Part shown: piece after piece, positions 16,405 to 24,712 of the stretch
How positions within the stretch are numbered: position 1 is the stretch's first letter
Layout of the letters: the number at the start of each line of letters is the position of its first letter
Source: Massilimicrobiota sp. An134
GTDB lineage: Bacteria > Bacillota_I > Bacilli_A > Erysipelotrichales > Coprobacillaceae
DNA length: 33,876 nucleotides
Assembly (NCBI RefSeq): GCF_002160815.1
Contig: NZ_NFLH01000027.1
Coordinates: forward strand, 1-33,876
Direction of reading: 5' to 3'
Notes under the pieces: model-generated
The model's input: the letters and a program-made list of their open reading frames with translations, nothing else
What the model was told of the DNA's origin: nothing
Databases searched by the model: none
Position numbers and translations under genes: made by a program

Positions 16405-16472
16405 GTTATCAGGTTTTCTCTCCACAATAACATTCTTTATACTGATAACCAAGTGGGTTAACCACTTTTTTT
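16405..16472 (+). terminator. Two-hairpin element ending in a + strand terminator (possible small RNA)
   Basis: An 8-bp stem GTTATCAG (16405-16412)/CTGATAAC (16442-16449) encloses a 29-base loop. It is followed one base later by AAGTGG (16451-16456)/CCACTT (16462-16467) and a T7 run. The terminator points rightward although the next gene here, ybjQ, is leftward and ends at 16471. It may be a second terminator for hsp20 read-through or the 3' end of a small RNA. The rest of the 16338-16404 spacer shows nothing firm apart from a weak TATATAA box near 16358. Confidence 0.45.
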
Positions 16473-16791
16473 ATTGTACAACAACCGCTGTGCCAGATAC
16501 AGTCACCATTAACATACCATTATCAGCACCTAAAACTTCATAATCAACATCAATTCCTACAATAGCATTTGCACCTTTTTGATAAGCACGTTCTTCTAAC
16601 TCTTTTAATGCATTTTCTCTAGCTTCTAACAATTCATTTTCATATGTGGCAGATCTTCCACCAAAAAAATTAGATAATCCTGCAGTAAAGTCTTTTATAA
16701 AGTTAATACCAGAAATAACCTCACCAAAAACAATACCTTTGTATTCAATAATTTCTTTTCCTTCAACAGAAGGTGTTGTTGTTAAAATCAT
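16471..16791 (-). CDS. YbjQ/UPF0145 family protein
   Basis: A 106-residue protein of the YbjQ family (often called heavy-metal-binding domain), expected to form a pentameric beta-alpha assembly. Typical blocks are [68 protein letters not shown] and GTAVVV. AGGAGG precedes the ATG. Single leftward gene between hsp20 and ychF. No metal-binding residues stand out; function unknown. Confidence 0.9.
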   Translation of the reverse strand: MILTTTPSVEGKEIIEYKGIVFGEVISGINFIKDFTAGLSNFFGGRSATYENELLEARENALKELEERAYQKGANAIVGIDVDYEVLGADNGMLMVTVSGTAVVVQ

Positions 16792-16860
16792 ATAATCGCC
16801 TCCTTACTTTTAAAATATCATATTTGTTTGGAAAAGATGTGTATTTTACAGTTAATAAGA

Positions 16861-16889
16861 TTGCCTTTTTGATTATTTTTCGCTAAAAT
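16861..16889 (+). promoter_or_regulatory. Promoter of ychF-srtB
   Basis: TTGCCT (16861-16866), 17 bases, TAAAAT (16884-16889). The start near 16896 favours the ATG at 16917 over the one at 16893. Confidence 0.6.
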
Positions 16890-16916
16890 GGAATGGAGTT
16901 AAGGAGTGATGAAAAA

Positions 16917-18017
16917 ATGGCATTAACAGCCGGTATTGTAGGACTTCCTAATGTAGGTAAGTCAACATTATTTAATGCAATTACAAATGCACAGGTCGAA
17001 GCTGCCAACTACCCATTTGCAACAATTGATCCAAATGTGGGAGTGGTAGAAGTCCCTGACTATCGATTAGATGAATTAACAAAGATTTTTAATCCTAAAA
17101 AAACAATTCCAACGACTTTTGAATTTACTGATATAGCAGGTCTTGTTAAAGGGGCAAGTCGTGGCGAAGGACTAGGAAACAAGTTTTTAGCAAATATTCG
17201 TGAAACAGATGCGATTTGTGAAGTTGTTCGTTGTTTTAGAGATAAAGACATTACACATGTTGATGGAGATGTTGATCCTGTAAGAGATGTTGAAACAATC
17301 AATTTAGAATTGATTTTTGCAGATTTAGAAACAGTTGAAAAACGTATTGGAAAAATTGAAAAGAAAGCGAAATCAGGTGATAAGGAAGCCAAAGCTGAAA
17401 TGGATGTTTTGACACCATTAAAAGAAACTTTAGAAGCAGGAAAACCAGCAAGAGTGATGACTTTTTCAAAAGAAGATATGGATATTGTCAAACAATACAC
17501 ATTATTAACAATGAAACCATTAATTTATGTGGCTAATCTTGGTGAAGAAGATTTAGAAAATCCTGAAAGTAATCCATATTATGTTGCCTTAAAGGATTAT
17601 GCAACCAAAGAAAATTGTGATGTTGTTCCTATCTGTGCCAAAATTGAAAGTGAACTTGTCGGACTTGATAAAGAAGAAAAACAAATGTTCTTAGATGATT
17701 TAGGTATTGATGAAAGTGGTTTAGATAAATTAATTAAAGAAGCTTATGCTTTATTAGGTTTAAATACTTTCTTTACTGTTGGAGCTGATGAAGTCAGAGC
17801 ATGGACATTTAAAAAAGGAATGTTAGCTCCAGAAATGGCAGGAATTATTCATACTGATTTCCAAAAAGGATTTATTAAAGCAGAAACATATAGCTATGAT
17901 GATTTAATGGAATATGGCAGTGAACATGCTTTAAGAGAAGCTGGAAAAATTCGTCAGGAAGGAAAACAATATGTAGGACATGATGGAGATATTATGTTCT
18001 TCAAATTTAATGTATAA
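16917..18017 (+). CDS. ychF: YchF/OLA1-family ribosome-associated ATPase
   Basis: A 366-residue Obg-related P-loop protein that hydrolyses ATP rather than GTP and binds ribosomes. The P-loop GLPNVGKS is at 9-16, the switch DIAGLVKGASRGEGLGN follows, and the G4 position reads NLGE, the variant that allows ATP. The C-terminal TGS domain (GLNTFFTVGADEVRAWTFKKG to FFKFNV) is complete. I begin at the ATG 16917 (MALTAGIVGLPN, the family start; AAGGAG ten bases upstream) rather than the frame's first ATG at 16893. Its stop codon overlaps the start of the sortase gene. Confidence 0.95.
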   Translation: MALTAGIVGLPNVGKSTLFNAITNAQVEAANYPFATIDPNVGVVEVPDYRLDELTKIFNPKKTIPTTFEFTDIAGLVKGASRGEGLGNKFLANIRETDAICEVVRCFRDKDITHVDGDVDPVRDVETINLELIFADLETVEKRIGKIEKKAKSGDKEAKAEMDVLTPLKETLEAGKPARVMTFSKEDMDIVKQYTLLTMKPLIYVANLGEEDLENPESNPYYVALKDYATKENCDVVPICAKIESELVGLDKEEKQMFLDDLGIDESGLDKLIKEAYALLGLNTFFTVGADEVRAWTFKKGMLAPEMAGIIHTDFQKGFIKAETYSYDDLMEYGSEHALREAGKIRQEGKQYVGHDGDIMFFKFNV

Positions 18018-18745
18018 TGAACAAAATAATCAGAAGAATATTGCTTTTTATATGTATTTGTGTTTTTCTATTTTCAGCTTTTCAATTAGGAAAAATCTTT
18101 TATAATTATTATACAATTGAAAAAGAAAGTGCAGAATTAGTGACTCAATATGTAGAAGAACCAGAAGAAGAAAAAGAAGATCCATTAAAACGTGTTGTTA
18201 ATTTTGAAGAACTACAAAATATTAATTCTGATGTGATTGGATGGTTATATATTCCTGATACAAAAATTGATGAACCTATATTAAAAGGTGAAAACAATGA
18301 TACTTATTTATATACAGATTTATATATGAAATCTAATACAGCAGGAAATGTATTTATTGATGAAATCAATTCTAGAGATTTTAGTGATGATAATACCATC
18401 ATATATGGTCATAATATGAAAAATGGTTCACGTTTTCATGATTTGAGATATTTTGTTGAAAAAGATTATTTTAATGAACATCAAGATATTTATATTTATT
18501 TGCCTGATGGAAGTGTTTATGTTTACCAGGCTGTAGCTTCTACAGTTATTGCCGCAACAAGTGATCTGTATCAAAAAGGTATAGATTATGATTCTTATAT
18601 GAATCAGGTTAAAAGTGAAGCTTCTGTTTATCAAAACGTAAGTGATGAACAAGTGAACATGATTATGTTAAGCACTTGTTATTCAGGGACTGAAAATAGA
18701 TATGTTGTTTATGGACAGTTAAGAGAAAAAGTAAAAAGTGAATAG
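18017..18745 (+). CDS. srtB: Class B sortase
   Basis: A 242-residue membrane-anchored transpeptidase that cuts a sorting signal (NPQTN-like for class B) and links proteins to the cell wall or pili. A single N-terminal membrane helix (about 7-27) is followed by an acidic linker (EEPEEEKED) and the sortase beta-barrel. Catalytic residues are H132 (YGHNM), C221 (MLSTC) and R228 (NRYVVYG). The ATG overlaps the ychF stop (TAATG) and has no strong ribosome site, so translation is coupled. No substrate protein with a sorting motif is encoded in the window. Confidence 0.9.
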   Translation: MNKIIRRILLFICICVFLFSAFQLGKIFYNYYTIEKESAELVTQYVEEPEEEKEDPLKRVVNFEELQNINSDVIGWLYIPDTKIDEPILKGENNDTYLYTDLYMKSNTAGNVFIDEINSRDFSDDNTIIYGHNMKNGSRFHDLRYFVEKDYFNEHQDIYIYLPDGSVYVYQAVASTVIAATSDLYQKGIDYDSYMNQVKSEASVYQNVSDEQVNMIMLSTCYSGTENRYVVYGQLREKVKSE

Positions 18746-18750
18746 TTATG

Positions 18751-18790
18751 AAGAATTATAATCAAGACAAATGGTTATAATTCTTTTTTT
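18751..18790 (+). terminator. Terminator of ychF-srtB
   Basis: Stem AGAATTATAA (18752-18761) with TTATAATTCT (18775-18784), then a T run. Confidence 0.85.
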
Positions 18791-18847
18791 ATAAAAGACA
18801 TCTATAAAAAGAGTCATTTTCATCACATGACAGTCATAGAAAGGGTA

Positions 18848-18933
18848 TGCATTATTTTTGGAAAATAATGCAAAATAATAAATTGATTAAATATAAAGAA
18901 AACGTTAATAATTTCAAATAGAGTTCATATGAT
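18848..18933 (+). promoter_or_regulatory. Inverted repeat and promoter region of the Clp ATPase gene
   Basis: An 11-bp perfect inverted repeat TGCATTATTTT (18848-18858)/AAAATAATGCA (18862-18872) has no following T run, so it looks like an operator or RNA hairpin rather than a terminator. Downstream is a plausible promoter TTAATA (18905-18910), 17 bases, TATGAT (18928-18933), about 20 bases before the start codon. No CtsR heptamer repeat is visible, which is unusual for a clpC-type gene. Confidence 0.45.
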
Positions 18934-18954
18934 AGAAAGGAAAAGAGGTGTAGT

Positions 18955-20955
18955 ATGCTTACACAATTTCATGAACAGGCACAAAAAGCAATTGTCATAG
19001 CTGAAAGTATTGCGTTTGATTTAGGACATAGTCATGTAGGAAGTGAACATCTTTTATTATCATTATTAAAGATGAAAGATATACTTATGACAAAGATGTT
19101 AAAATCTTACCATGTTGATGATGAAGTCATATATAAAGATATTGTAAGGTTGTTTGGTGAAAAGGATATTCAACCTTTTTATATGGAATATAGTGATATT
19201 GTCAAAAAGATATTAGAAGAAGCTATCAATATCACACGTGAAAGAAAAGAGTCAAAAGTCAGTTTAAATATATTGTGCTTAGCTTTACTTTCACAAAAGG
19301 AAAGTGTTGCTGTTGAATTATTAAATAAATATCATGTTTCTTTTGATCAGATTAAAGAAGAACTAAGTCAAACCAGATCATTACTCTATGAATTAGATAA
19401 AATTCATGAACTTGTTAATTTTAATGAATTAGTAAAAAAAGAAAATAGATTGATGATAGGGAGAGATCAGGAATTAGAACAACTTTTTTTAACATTATGT
19501 AAAAAAGAAAAAAATAATGTTTTATTGATTGGAAAAGCTGGTGTGGGTAAAACGGCGCTTGTTGAAAAATTAGCTTATAAAATCAATCACAAGGAAGTTC
19601 CAAAGCTTTTACAAAACAAAGTTATTTATGAACTCAGTTTGTCGAGTATTGTTGCAGGGACAAAATATAGAGGAGAATTTGAAGAAAAGTTTAAGAAGAT
19701 TATTGATAAAGTGATTCAAGCAAAAGATGCTATTTTATTTATTGATGAAATTCATAATTTAATTGGTGCAGGAGGAGCAGAAGGAGCTATTGATGCTTCT
19801 AATATTTTAAAGCCTTTTCTAGCTAGAAAAGATTTAACTCTGATTGGGGCAACAACCATCGAAGAATATTATAAATACTTTGAAAAAGATCAAGCTATGA
19901 ACAGACGTTTTTCCATACTCAAAATAAACGAGAATACAAAAGAAGAAACAAAAGATATTCTTTTAGGTTTAAAACAACAGTATGAAAATTATCATCATAT
20001 TGATATACTTGATGAACGTATTGACGAAATTATTAGTCTTTGTGATCAATATTTATTATCACGTGTTTTTCCTGATAAAGCTTTAGATGTTTTAGATTTA
20101 TCATGTGTCAAAGCAACTTTCCAACAAGATCAGACTTTACAGTCACAACATATTGAAAAGGTTATTGAAGAAATTTCAGGAGCAAGTCTTCAAAATCATT
20201 CTTATCAGGATATTGAGACTTCATTAAATCATCATATTATTGGACAACAGAGAGCTATACATCAACTTATTGAATCTTTAGAGTCCTTAGCACAGTTTCC
20301 CCATCCTCATAGACCAAAAGGTGTTTATCTGCTGACAGGGAGCAGTGGCATTGGAAAAACAGAAACAGCCAAATTTTTAGCAGAAACCATGCATAAACAT
20401 TTTATTAAATTAGATATGTCTGAATATAGTGATACAACGAGTGTCAATAAGATTATTGGTTCATCACCAGGATATGTTGGTTATGACCAGCAATCGACTT
20501 TATTTCATGATATGATTTTATATCCTGACAGTATTTTATTATTAGATGAAATAGAAAAAGCCAATCCACAAGTTATGCATTTATTTTTACAAGTCTTTGA
20601 TGAAGGTGTATTAAAAGATAATCATCATCATATCATTTCATTTAAAGATACCATTATTATCATGACTTCTAATGTCACAAAACAAAATCAATCTATTGTT
20701 GGTTTTAAAAAGAAACTTCCTTCATATCAACATTTAGAGTCTTATTTTTCAAAAGAATTCTTAAATCGTATTGATGAAATTATTGAATATCAAACATTAC
20801 AAAAACAACATCTACAACAAATTTTAAAAAATCAGACACCAATCCCACTTACCGAGAGTATGATGGAAGATATTTTAAAAGATTATGATGTCAATCAAGG
20901 AGCAAGAACATTATTAAAACAGATGAAAAAATATCTTGTTTCTAAAAATAGATAA
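18955..20955 (+). CDS. ClpA/ClpC-type AAA+ unfoldase, compact form
   Basis: A 666-residue class I Clp ATPase that unfolds proteins, probably for ClpP. An N-terminal Clp-N double repeat (1-140) is followed by AAA-1 (Walker A GKAGVGKT 193-200, Walker B ILFIDE 260-265, pore loop TKYRGEF near 236-242). AAA-2 has Walker A GSSGIGKT 462-469, Walker B ILLLDE 527-532, pore loop GYVG 506-509 and sensor-2 GAR 649-651. The tripeptide VGF at 582-584 sits where ClpC carries its ClpP-binding loop. The coiled M domain expected near 390-440 is missing and the C-terminal small domain is short, explaining 666 rather than about 810 residues. GAGGTG precedes the ATG. Single gene. It could instead be a ClpE/ClpL relative, but the Clp-N domain and VGF loop favour ClpA/ClpC. 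Confidence 0.88.
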   Translation: MLTQFHEQAQKAIVIAESIAFDLGHSHVGSEHLLLSLLKMKDILMTKMLKSYHVDDEVIYKDIVRLFGEKDIQPFYMEYSDIVKKILEEAINITRERKESKVSLNILCLALLSQKESVAVELLNKYHVSFDQIKEELSQTRSLLYELDKIHELVNFNELVKKENRLMIGRDQELEQLFLTLCKKEKNNVLLIGKAGVGKTALVEKLAYKINHKEVPKLLQNKVIYELSLSSIVAGTKYRGEFEEKFKKIIDKVIQAKDAILFIDEIHNLIGAGGAEGAIDASNILKPFLARKDLTLIGATTIEEYYKYFEKDQAMNRRFSILKINENTKEETKDILLGLKQQYENYHHIDILDERIDEIISLCDQYLLSRVFPDKALDVLDLSCVKATFQQDQTLQSQHIEKVIEEISGASLQNHSYQDIETSLNHHIIGQQRAIHQLIESLESLAQFPHPHRPKGVYLLTGSSGIGKTETAKFLAETMHKHFIKLDMSEYSDTTSVNKIIGSSPGYVGYDQQSTLFHDMILYPDSILLLDEIEKANPQVMHLFLQVFDEGVLKDNHHHIISFKDTIIIMTSNVTKQNQSIVGFKKKLPSYQHLESYFSKEFLNRIDEIIEYQTLQKQHLQQILKNQTPIPLTESMMEDILKDYDVNQGARTLLKQMKKYLVSKNR

Positions 20956-20967
20956 TGATAGATACTG

Positions 20968-20996
20968 AGTGCTATTGATAAAAATAGCACTTTTTT
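20968..20996 (+). terminator. Terminator of the Clp gene
   Basis: Perfect 9-bp stem AGTGCTATT (20968-20976) with AATAGCACT (20983-20991), then T6. Confidence 0.9.
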
Positions 20997-21079
20997 GTAG
21001 ATTCTTTTATTTTGATGAATGTTTTCATTTATCATTTGATGTGGTATGGTAATGATATGGAAAAGAAAAGAGGAAGATT

Positions 21080-21503
21080 ATGTTAGATAGAAAAGATAGT
21101 CAATCCATGCCAACACAGCAAGATATAAGTCAATATATCCATAATCCATTATGGGACTTGTTTTATCAATATACGATAGATCAATACCTTATCACACCAA
21201 AATATGAATTTAGTAAATGTAGCTGGGAGTATGGCTGGAATATCAAAATGAAAAAAAGGTCAAAAAACATTATGTACGATTTATCCTAGAGAGAATTATT
21301 TTACTGTTATGGTTGTTATTGGAAAGAAAGAGAAAGACAGTTTTGAACAAATATTACCAACATTACACAATAACATACAAAATATTTATGCAAATACACA
21401 AGAGGGAAATGGACAAAAATGGTTAATGATTGACTTAGAAGATGATAATAAACAATATGAAGATATCAAGACAATCATTAATATAAAAGCACGTAGAAAG
21501 TAA
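21080..21503 (+). pseudogene. DUF3788-family protein, interrupted by a frameshift
   Basis: Two adjacent frames together give one DUF3788 protein of about 140 residues. The first (21080-21289) ends GWNIKMKKRSKNIMYDLS; shifting by one base after the A7 run at 21251-21257 restores KKGQKTLCTIYPRENYFTVMVVIGKKE, which is in frame with the rest to 21503. The family's usual core (SKCxWxxGWNxKxKKxGKxLCTxYPxxxxFT) thus spans the break. One A too many in the run explains everything. It could be a true mutation, a reversible slippage site, or a sequencing error. AGAGGAAG precedes the ATG. DUF3788 proteins have no known function. Confidence 0.75.
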
Positions 21504-21518
21504 GAGGTATAAATAAAA

Positions 21519-21935
21519 ATGATATATGAAGAAAATACATTAAATATTGAAGATATTAAAAAGATAAGAGAAGGTGTACAATGGAGAATGTTGACTGATC
21601 ATCAATTACAACAGGCTTTAGATATGACAGTTTATAGTATTGTTGTTAAAGATCATGAACATTCTATTGCAATGGGAAGATTAATAGGTGACGGCATTTA
21701 TTATCTGATTTGTGATGTGGCAGTTCTCCCAGACTATCAGCATCAGGGAATAGGGACAAAAATTATTCAATGTATGATTCAATATGTCCAATCACATTTA
21801 CAAAAAGAAGAACGTTGTTCTCTTCAATTGATTGCCGCAAAAGGAAAAGAGAGTTTTTATGAAAGTTTAGGTTTTTCATTATTGCCTAATGATTTATCAG
21901 GACATGGCATGCAGATGTTTATAAAGAAAAAATAA
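21519..21935 (+). CDS. GNAT-family N-acetyltransferase
   Basis: A 138-residue acetyltransferase with the acetyl-CoA loop in VAVLPDYQHQGIGTKII (about 68-84, QHQGIG) and a closing ESLGFSLLP. It follows the DUF3788 gene by 15 bases and probably shares its transcript; AAGAGG is the ribosome site. Resembles the small YjdJ/aminoglycoside-like GNATs with an N-terminal strand IREGVQWRML. Substrate unknown. Confidence 0.85.
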   Translation: MIYEENTLNIEDIKKIREGVQWRMLTDHQLQQALDMTVYSIVVKDHEHSIAMGRLIGDGIYYLICDVAVLPDYQHQGIGTKIIQCMIQYVQSHLQKEERCSLQLIAAKGKESFYESLGFSLLPNDLSGHGMQMFIKKK

Positions 21936-21997
21936 TACATATTTAGAAATGGAAAAGAGACTATCTTTTATATAAAATGAATAGGAGGAGGGATAGT

Positions 21998-23260
21998 ATG
22001 AATAGAACAGAAATAATGCAAAAAGCTGATGATGTGATCAAAGATCAGAAATTAAGAGAAATGTTTAAAAAATGTTTTATGTCAACTTTAGAAACAAGTT
22101 TAAAAGTTGAAGGAGATAAGACTTATATTATTACGGGAGATATTAATGCTATGTGGTTACGTGATTCAAGTTGTCAGGTGAATCATTATTTAAAATTAAT
22201 GAAAGATGATCAGGATCTACAAAATAAAATCAAAGGATTAATTCGCTCACAAATAGAATATGTTTTATTGGATCCATATGCTAATGCTTTTTTAAATACG
22301 GAAGATGTTCCAAGAGAATATCATGATACAACAATTATGAAACCATATGTCTGGGAAAGAAAGTTTGAACTTGATTCATTATGTTATCCAGTCAAACTCG
22401 CTTATCAATATTACAAAGAAACAAATGATACGACTATTTTTGATAAACAGTATCTTTATTTTATTCATACGATTTTAGATGTTTTTGAAATTGAACAGTA
22501 TCATAGTCAGAAATCTTCTTATACTTTTGAAAGAGATATGGCGAAAGTATGGAATTTAAGAAAAACAGAAACATTACAAAATCATGGACATGGATTTGAT
22601 ACAAGATATACAGGAATGGTATGGAGTGCTTTTCGCCCTAGTGATGATGCCTGTGCTTTGAATTACAATATTCCAGGAAATATGTTTTGTAGTGTTATTT
22701 TATCTTATTTAGTAGAGATTGTACGCGATCTTTATCACGATGAACATCTTGTAGAACGTATTATTGATTTGAAGTTCCAGATTGATTATGGTATTGAATT
22801 ATTTGGAACATATCTTCATCCAAAATATGGCAAAATTTATGCCTATGAAACAGATGGATATGGAAATCATATTTTAATGGATGATGCTAATGTACCAAGC
22901 TTATTATCTTTACCATATTTAGAATATTGCCATGAAGATGACCCTATCTATCAAAATACAAGACGTTTTATTTTAAGTGAAGATAATCCATATTATTATG
23001 CAGGAAAAAAAGCCAAAGGCATTGGTTCTCCACATACATGGGAAAACTATATTTGGCCAATTGCATTGACAATGCAAGCTTTAACATCTACCAATCAACA
23101 AGAAATTCAGACACTTATTGATATGATTGTGAATAATACAGGTGATACAGGATATTGTCATGAAAGTTTTGATGTCAATGATGATAGTCAATATACAAGA
23201 CCATGGTTTTGTTGGGCTAATTCATTGTTTGCTGAACTGATTATGAAAGTCTATTTCTAA
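21998..23260 (+). CDS. Exo-alpha-1,6-mannosidase, glycoside hydrolase family 125
   Basis: A 420-residue GH125 enzyme (formerly DUF1237), an inverting, metal-independent exo-alpha-1,6-mannosidase acting on mannan and N-glycan fragments. Family blocks are ITGDINAMWLRDSSCQVNHYL (46-66), GFDTRYTGMVWSAFRPSDDAC with the likely acid Asp at 216/217, and GSPHTWENYIWPIAL with a candidate catalytic Glu. There is no signal peptide, so it acts in the cytoplasm on imported oligosaccharides. I start at the ATG 21998 because AGGAGGAG lies seven bases upstream; the frame's first ATG at 21977 precedes that site. First gene of the mannoside locus, ended by its own terminator. Confidence 0.9.
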   Translation: MNRTEIMQKADDVIKDQKLREMFKKCFMSTLETSLKVEGDKTYIITGDINAMWLRDSSCQVNHYLKLMKDDQDLQNKIKGLIRSQIEYVLLDPYANAFLNTEDVPREYHDTTIMKPYVWERKFELDSLCYPVKLAYQYYKETNDTTIFDKQYLYFIHTILDVFEIEQYHSQKSSYTFERDMAKVWNLRKTETLQNHGHGFDTRYTGMVWSAFRPSDDACALNYNIPGNMFCSVILSYLVEIVRDLYHDEHLVERIIDLKFQIDYGIELFGTYLHPKYGKIYAYETDGYGNHILMDDANVPSLLSLPYLEYCHEDDPIYQNTRRFILSEDNPYYYAGKKAKGIGSPHTWENYIWPIALTMQALTSTNQQEIQTLIDMIVNNTGDTGYCHESFDVNDDSQYTRPWFCWANSLFAELIMKVYF

Positions 23261-23284
23261 GAGGTAACAACCTCTTATTTTTTT
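23259..23284 (+). terminator. Terminator after the GH125 gene
   Basis: Stem AAGAGGT (23259-23265), loop AACA, ACCTCTT (23270-23276), then A and T7. The left arm begins in the stop codon. Confidence 0.85.
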
Positions 23285-23292
23285 GTGGAAAT

Positions 23293-23309
23293 CTGTAAAA
23301 ATATTACAG
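23293..23309 (+). promoter_or_regulatory. Small dyad upstream of the PTS gene
   Basis: CTGTAA (23293-23298), 5 bases, TTACAG (23304-23309). A candidate operator for a local regulator such as the RpiR protein encoded downstream; no direct evidence. Confidence 0.3.
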
Positions 23310-23326
23310 GTTTTGTAATTTCTATT

Positions 23327-23347
23327 TGAAAGTGCTTTCTGTATACT
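23327..23347 (+). promoter_or_regulatory. CcpA cre site at the PTS promoter
   Basis: TGAAAGTGCTTTCT (23327-23340) matches the symmetric catabolite site TGAAAGCGCTTTCA at 12 of 14 positions. It directly abuts a -10-like TATACT (23342-23347), so CcpA binding would block RNA polymerase. No good -35 is visible at the expected distance. Confidence 0.65.
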
Positions 23348-23371
23348 TATTGTTGTTGAGGAGGAAAAAAT

Positions 23372-24712
23372 ATGAAATTAATTATGTCATTTTTAGAGAA
23401 GTATCTTATGCCACTTTCTGATAAGGTCACTTCAAACAAGTTATTAAATGCGATTAAAGACGCATGTATCTTAACGAGTCCATTTACTGTTGTTGGATCT
23501 CTTGCAGGTTTAGTGAGTCAACAAGCTAATTATTGGTTTGGTGAATGGGGAATTCCTTTAGATGGAATCTTAGGAAGTATTATTAACGCTTTTACAAATA
23601 TTAATACAGTTGCTATGGGTATGACTGGTCTTGTTGTTGTATTAGCTTCTTCTTATAATTATTCTAATCAGTTAAGAGCAAATAAAACAGGAGATAAATG
23701 TGTTCCATTAGTTGCTTGTATTGTTTCACTTATTGCTTATATCGCAACAATTCCAAATGCTATTGATGTTGGTGATTCAACAATTACAGCATTTCAAATT
23801 AATTTCTTCAACTATGAAGGAATGTTTACAGGAATGATTATTGGTTTAGCTTCATCATTCTTATACTATCATTTAGTGAATTCTAAATATACAATTAAAT
23901 TACCAGGACAAGTTCCACCAATGGTATTAAATTCATTTTTATCAATTATTCCATTTTTTGTCATTATGGTTATTTTCTCAGTTATTAAAGAAGTTGTTGT
24001 ACTTTGTGGTTATGCTTCATTACAGGCATTAATGACTGAATTTATTATTTCACCATTAAATGGTATTGGTACAGGATTACCAGCCGTTATTTTAGTTATC
24101 ATTATTATGCAATTATTATGGTTCTTTGGTGTTCATGGATTCTCAATTATGTGGGGATTAATCTCAGTTTTATGGATGCCAATTTTCTATGAACACATTC
24201 AAATGTATGTGGAAACAGGATCTTTTGATGGTATTACACAAGTTGCTCCAAATACATTATGTAATGTTTATGCCATGATTGGAGGATCTGGTTCGACATT
24301 AGCACTTGTTGTTTTATTACTTATTTTAGGTAAAAAAGGTTCTGCTGAAAGATCTATTGGTAAAGTTGCAATTATTCCAGGATTATTTGGTATCAATGAA
24401 CCAGTTACTTTTGGTTTACCAATTGTATTAAACCCAATTATGTTCTTACCATTTGTTTTTGTTCCTGTTATTAATGCAATTATTGGTTATTTTGCGACTT
24501 CTTGGGGTTGGGTTAACCATTTAGTTGTCTTAAATTCAGGTGTAGAACCTATCTTTGTCAATGCATGGGTATTAGGTGCATTTACAATCAGTCCTGTTAT
24601 CTTATGTGTTGTATTGTTTATTATTGATTTAATCTTATATTATCCATTTGTTAAATTACAAATTAAACAAAATAGTATTGAAGCCCAGAATGAAGGTGTT
24701 GTTCTTGAGTAA
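23372..24712 (+). CDS. PTS permease IIC, lactose/cellobiose family
   Basis: A 446-residue membrane permease subunit (EIIC, CelB-like) of the phosphotransferase system, with about ten hydrophobic helices. Family features are FLEKYLMPLSDKVTSNKLLNAIKDACILTSPFTVVGSL at the start, WFFGVHGFSIMWG in the middle and GLFGINEPVTFGLPIVLNPIMFLPF, the loop carrying the catalytic INEP glutamate. AGGAGG precedes the ATG. No EIIA or EIIB gene is nearby, so it must borrow them or act without phosphorylation. It sits between two alpha-mannosidase genes and just overlaps the second, so its sugar is probably a mannoside or a mixed oligosaccharide rather than cellobiose. Regulated by the cre site. Confidence 0.88.
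   Translation: MKLIMSFLEKYLMPLSDKVTSNKLLNAIKDACILTSPFTVVGSLAGLVSQQANYWFGEWGIPLDGILGSIINAFTNINTVAMGMTGLVVVLASSYNYSNQLRANKTGDKCVPLVACIVSLIAYIATIPNAIDVGDSTITAFQINFFNYEGMFTGMIIGLASSFLYYHLVNSKYTIKLPGQVPPMVLNSFLSIIPFFVIMVIFSVIKEVVVLCGYASLQALMTEFIISPLNGIGTGLPAVILVIIIMQLLWFFGVHGFSIMWGLISVLWMPIFYEHIQMYVETGSFDGITQVAPNTLCNVYAMIGGSGSTLALVVLLLILGKKGSAERSIGKVAIIPGLFGINEPVTFGLPIVLNPIMFLPFVFVPVINAIIGYFATSWGWVNHLVVLNSGVEPIFVNAWVLGAFTISPVILCVVLFIIDLILYYPFVKLQIKQNSIEAQNEGVVLE

Noticed and set aside
16451-16467. T-box riboswitch (AAGTGGGTTAACCAC resembling the T-box sequence)
   Set aside because: There is no specifier loop, no true GGTGG-ACCGCG core and no aminoacyl-tRNA or amino-acid gene downstream on that strand.
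18847-18921. A 24-codon frame (MHYFWKIMQ...) before the Clp gene as a leader peptide
   Set aside because: Its only purine-rich ribosome site is one base from the ATG, and it lies upstream of or across the likely promoter, so it is probably not transcribed or translated.
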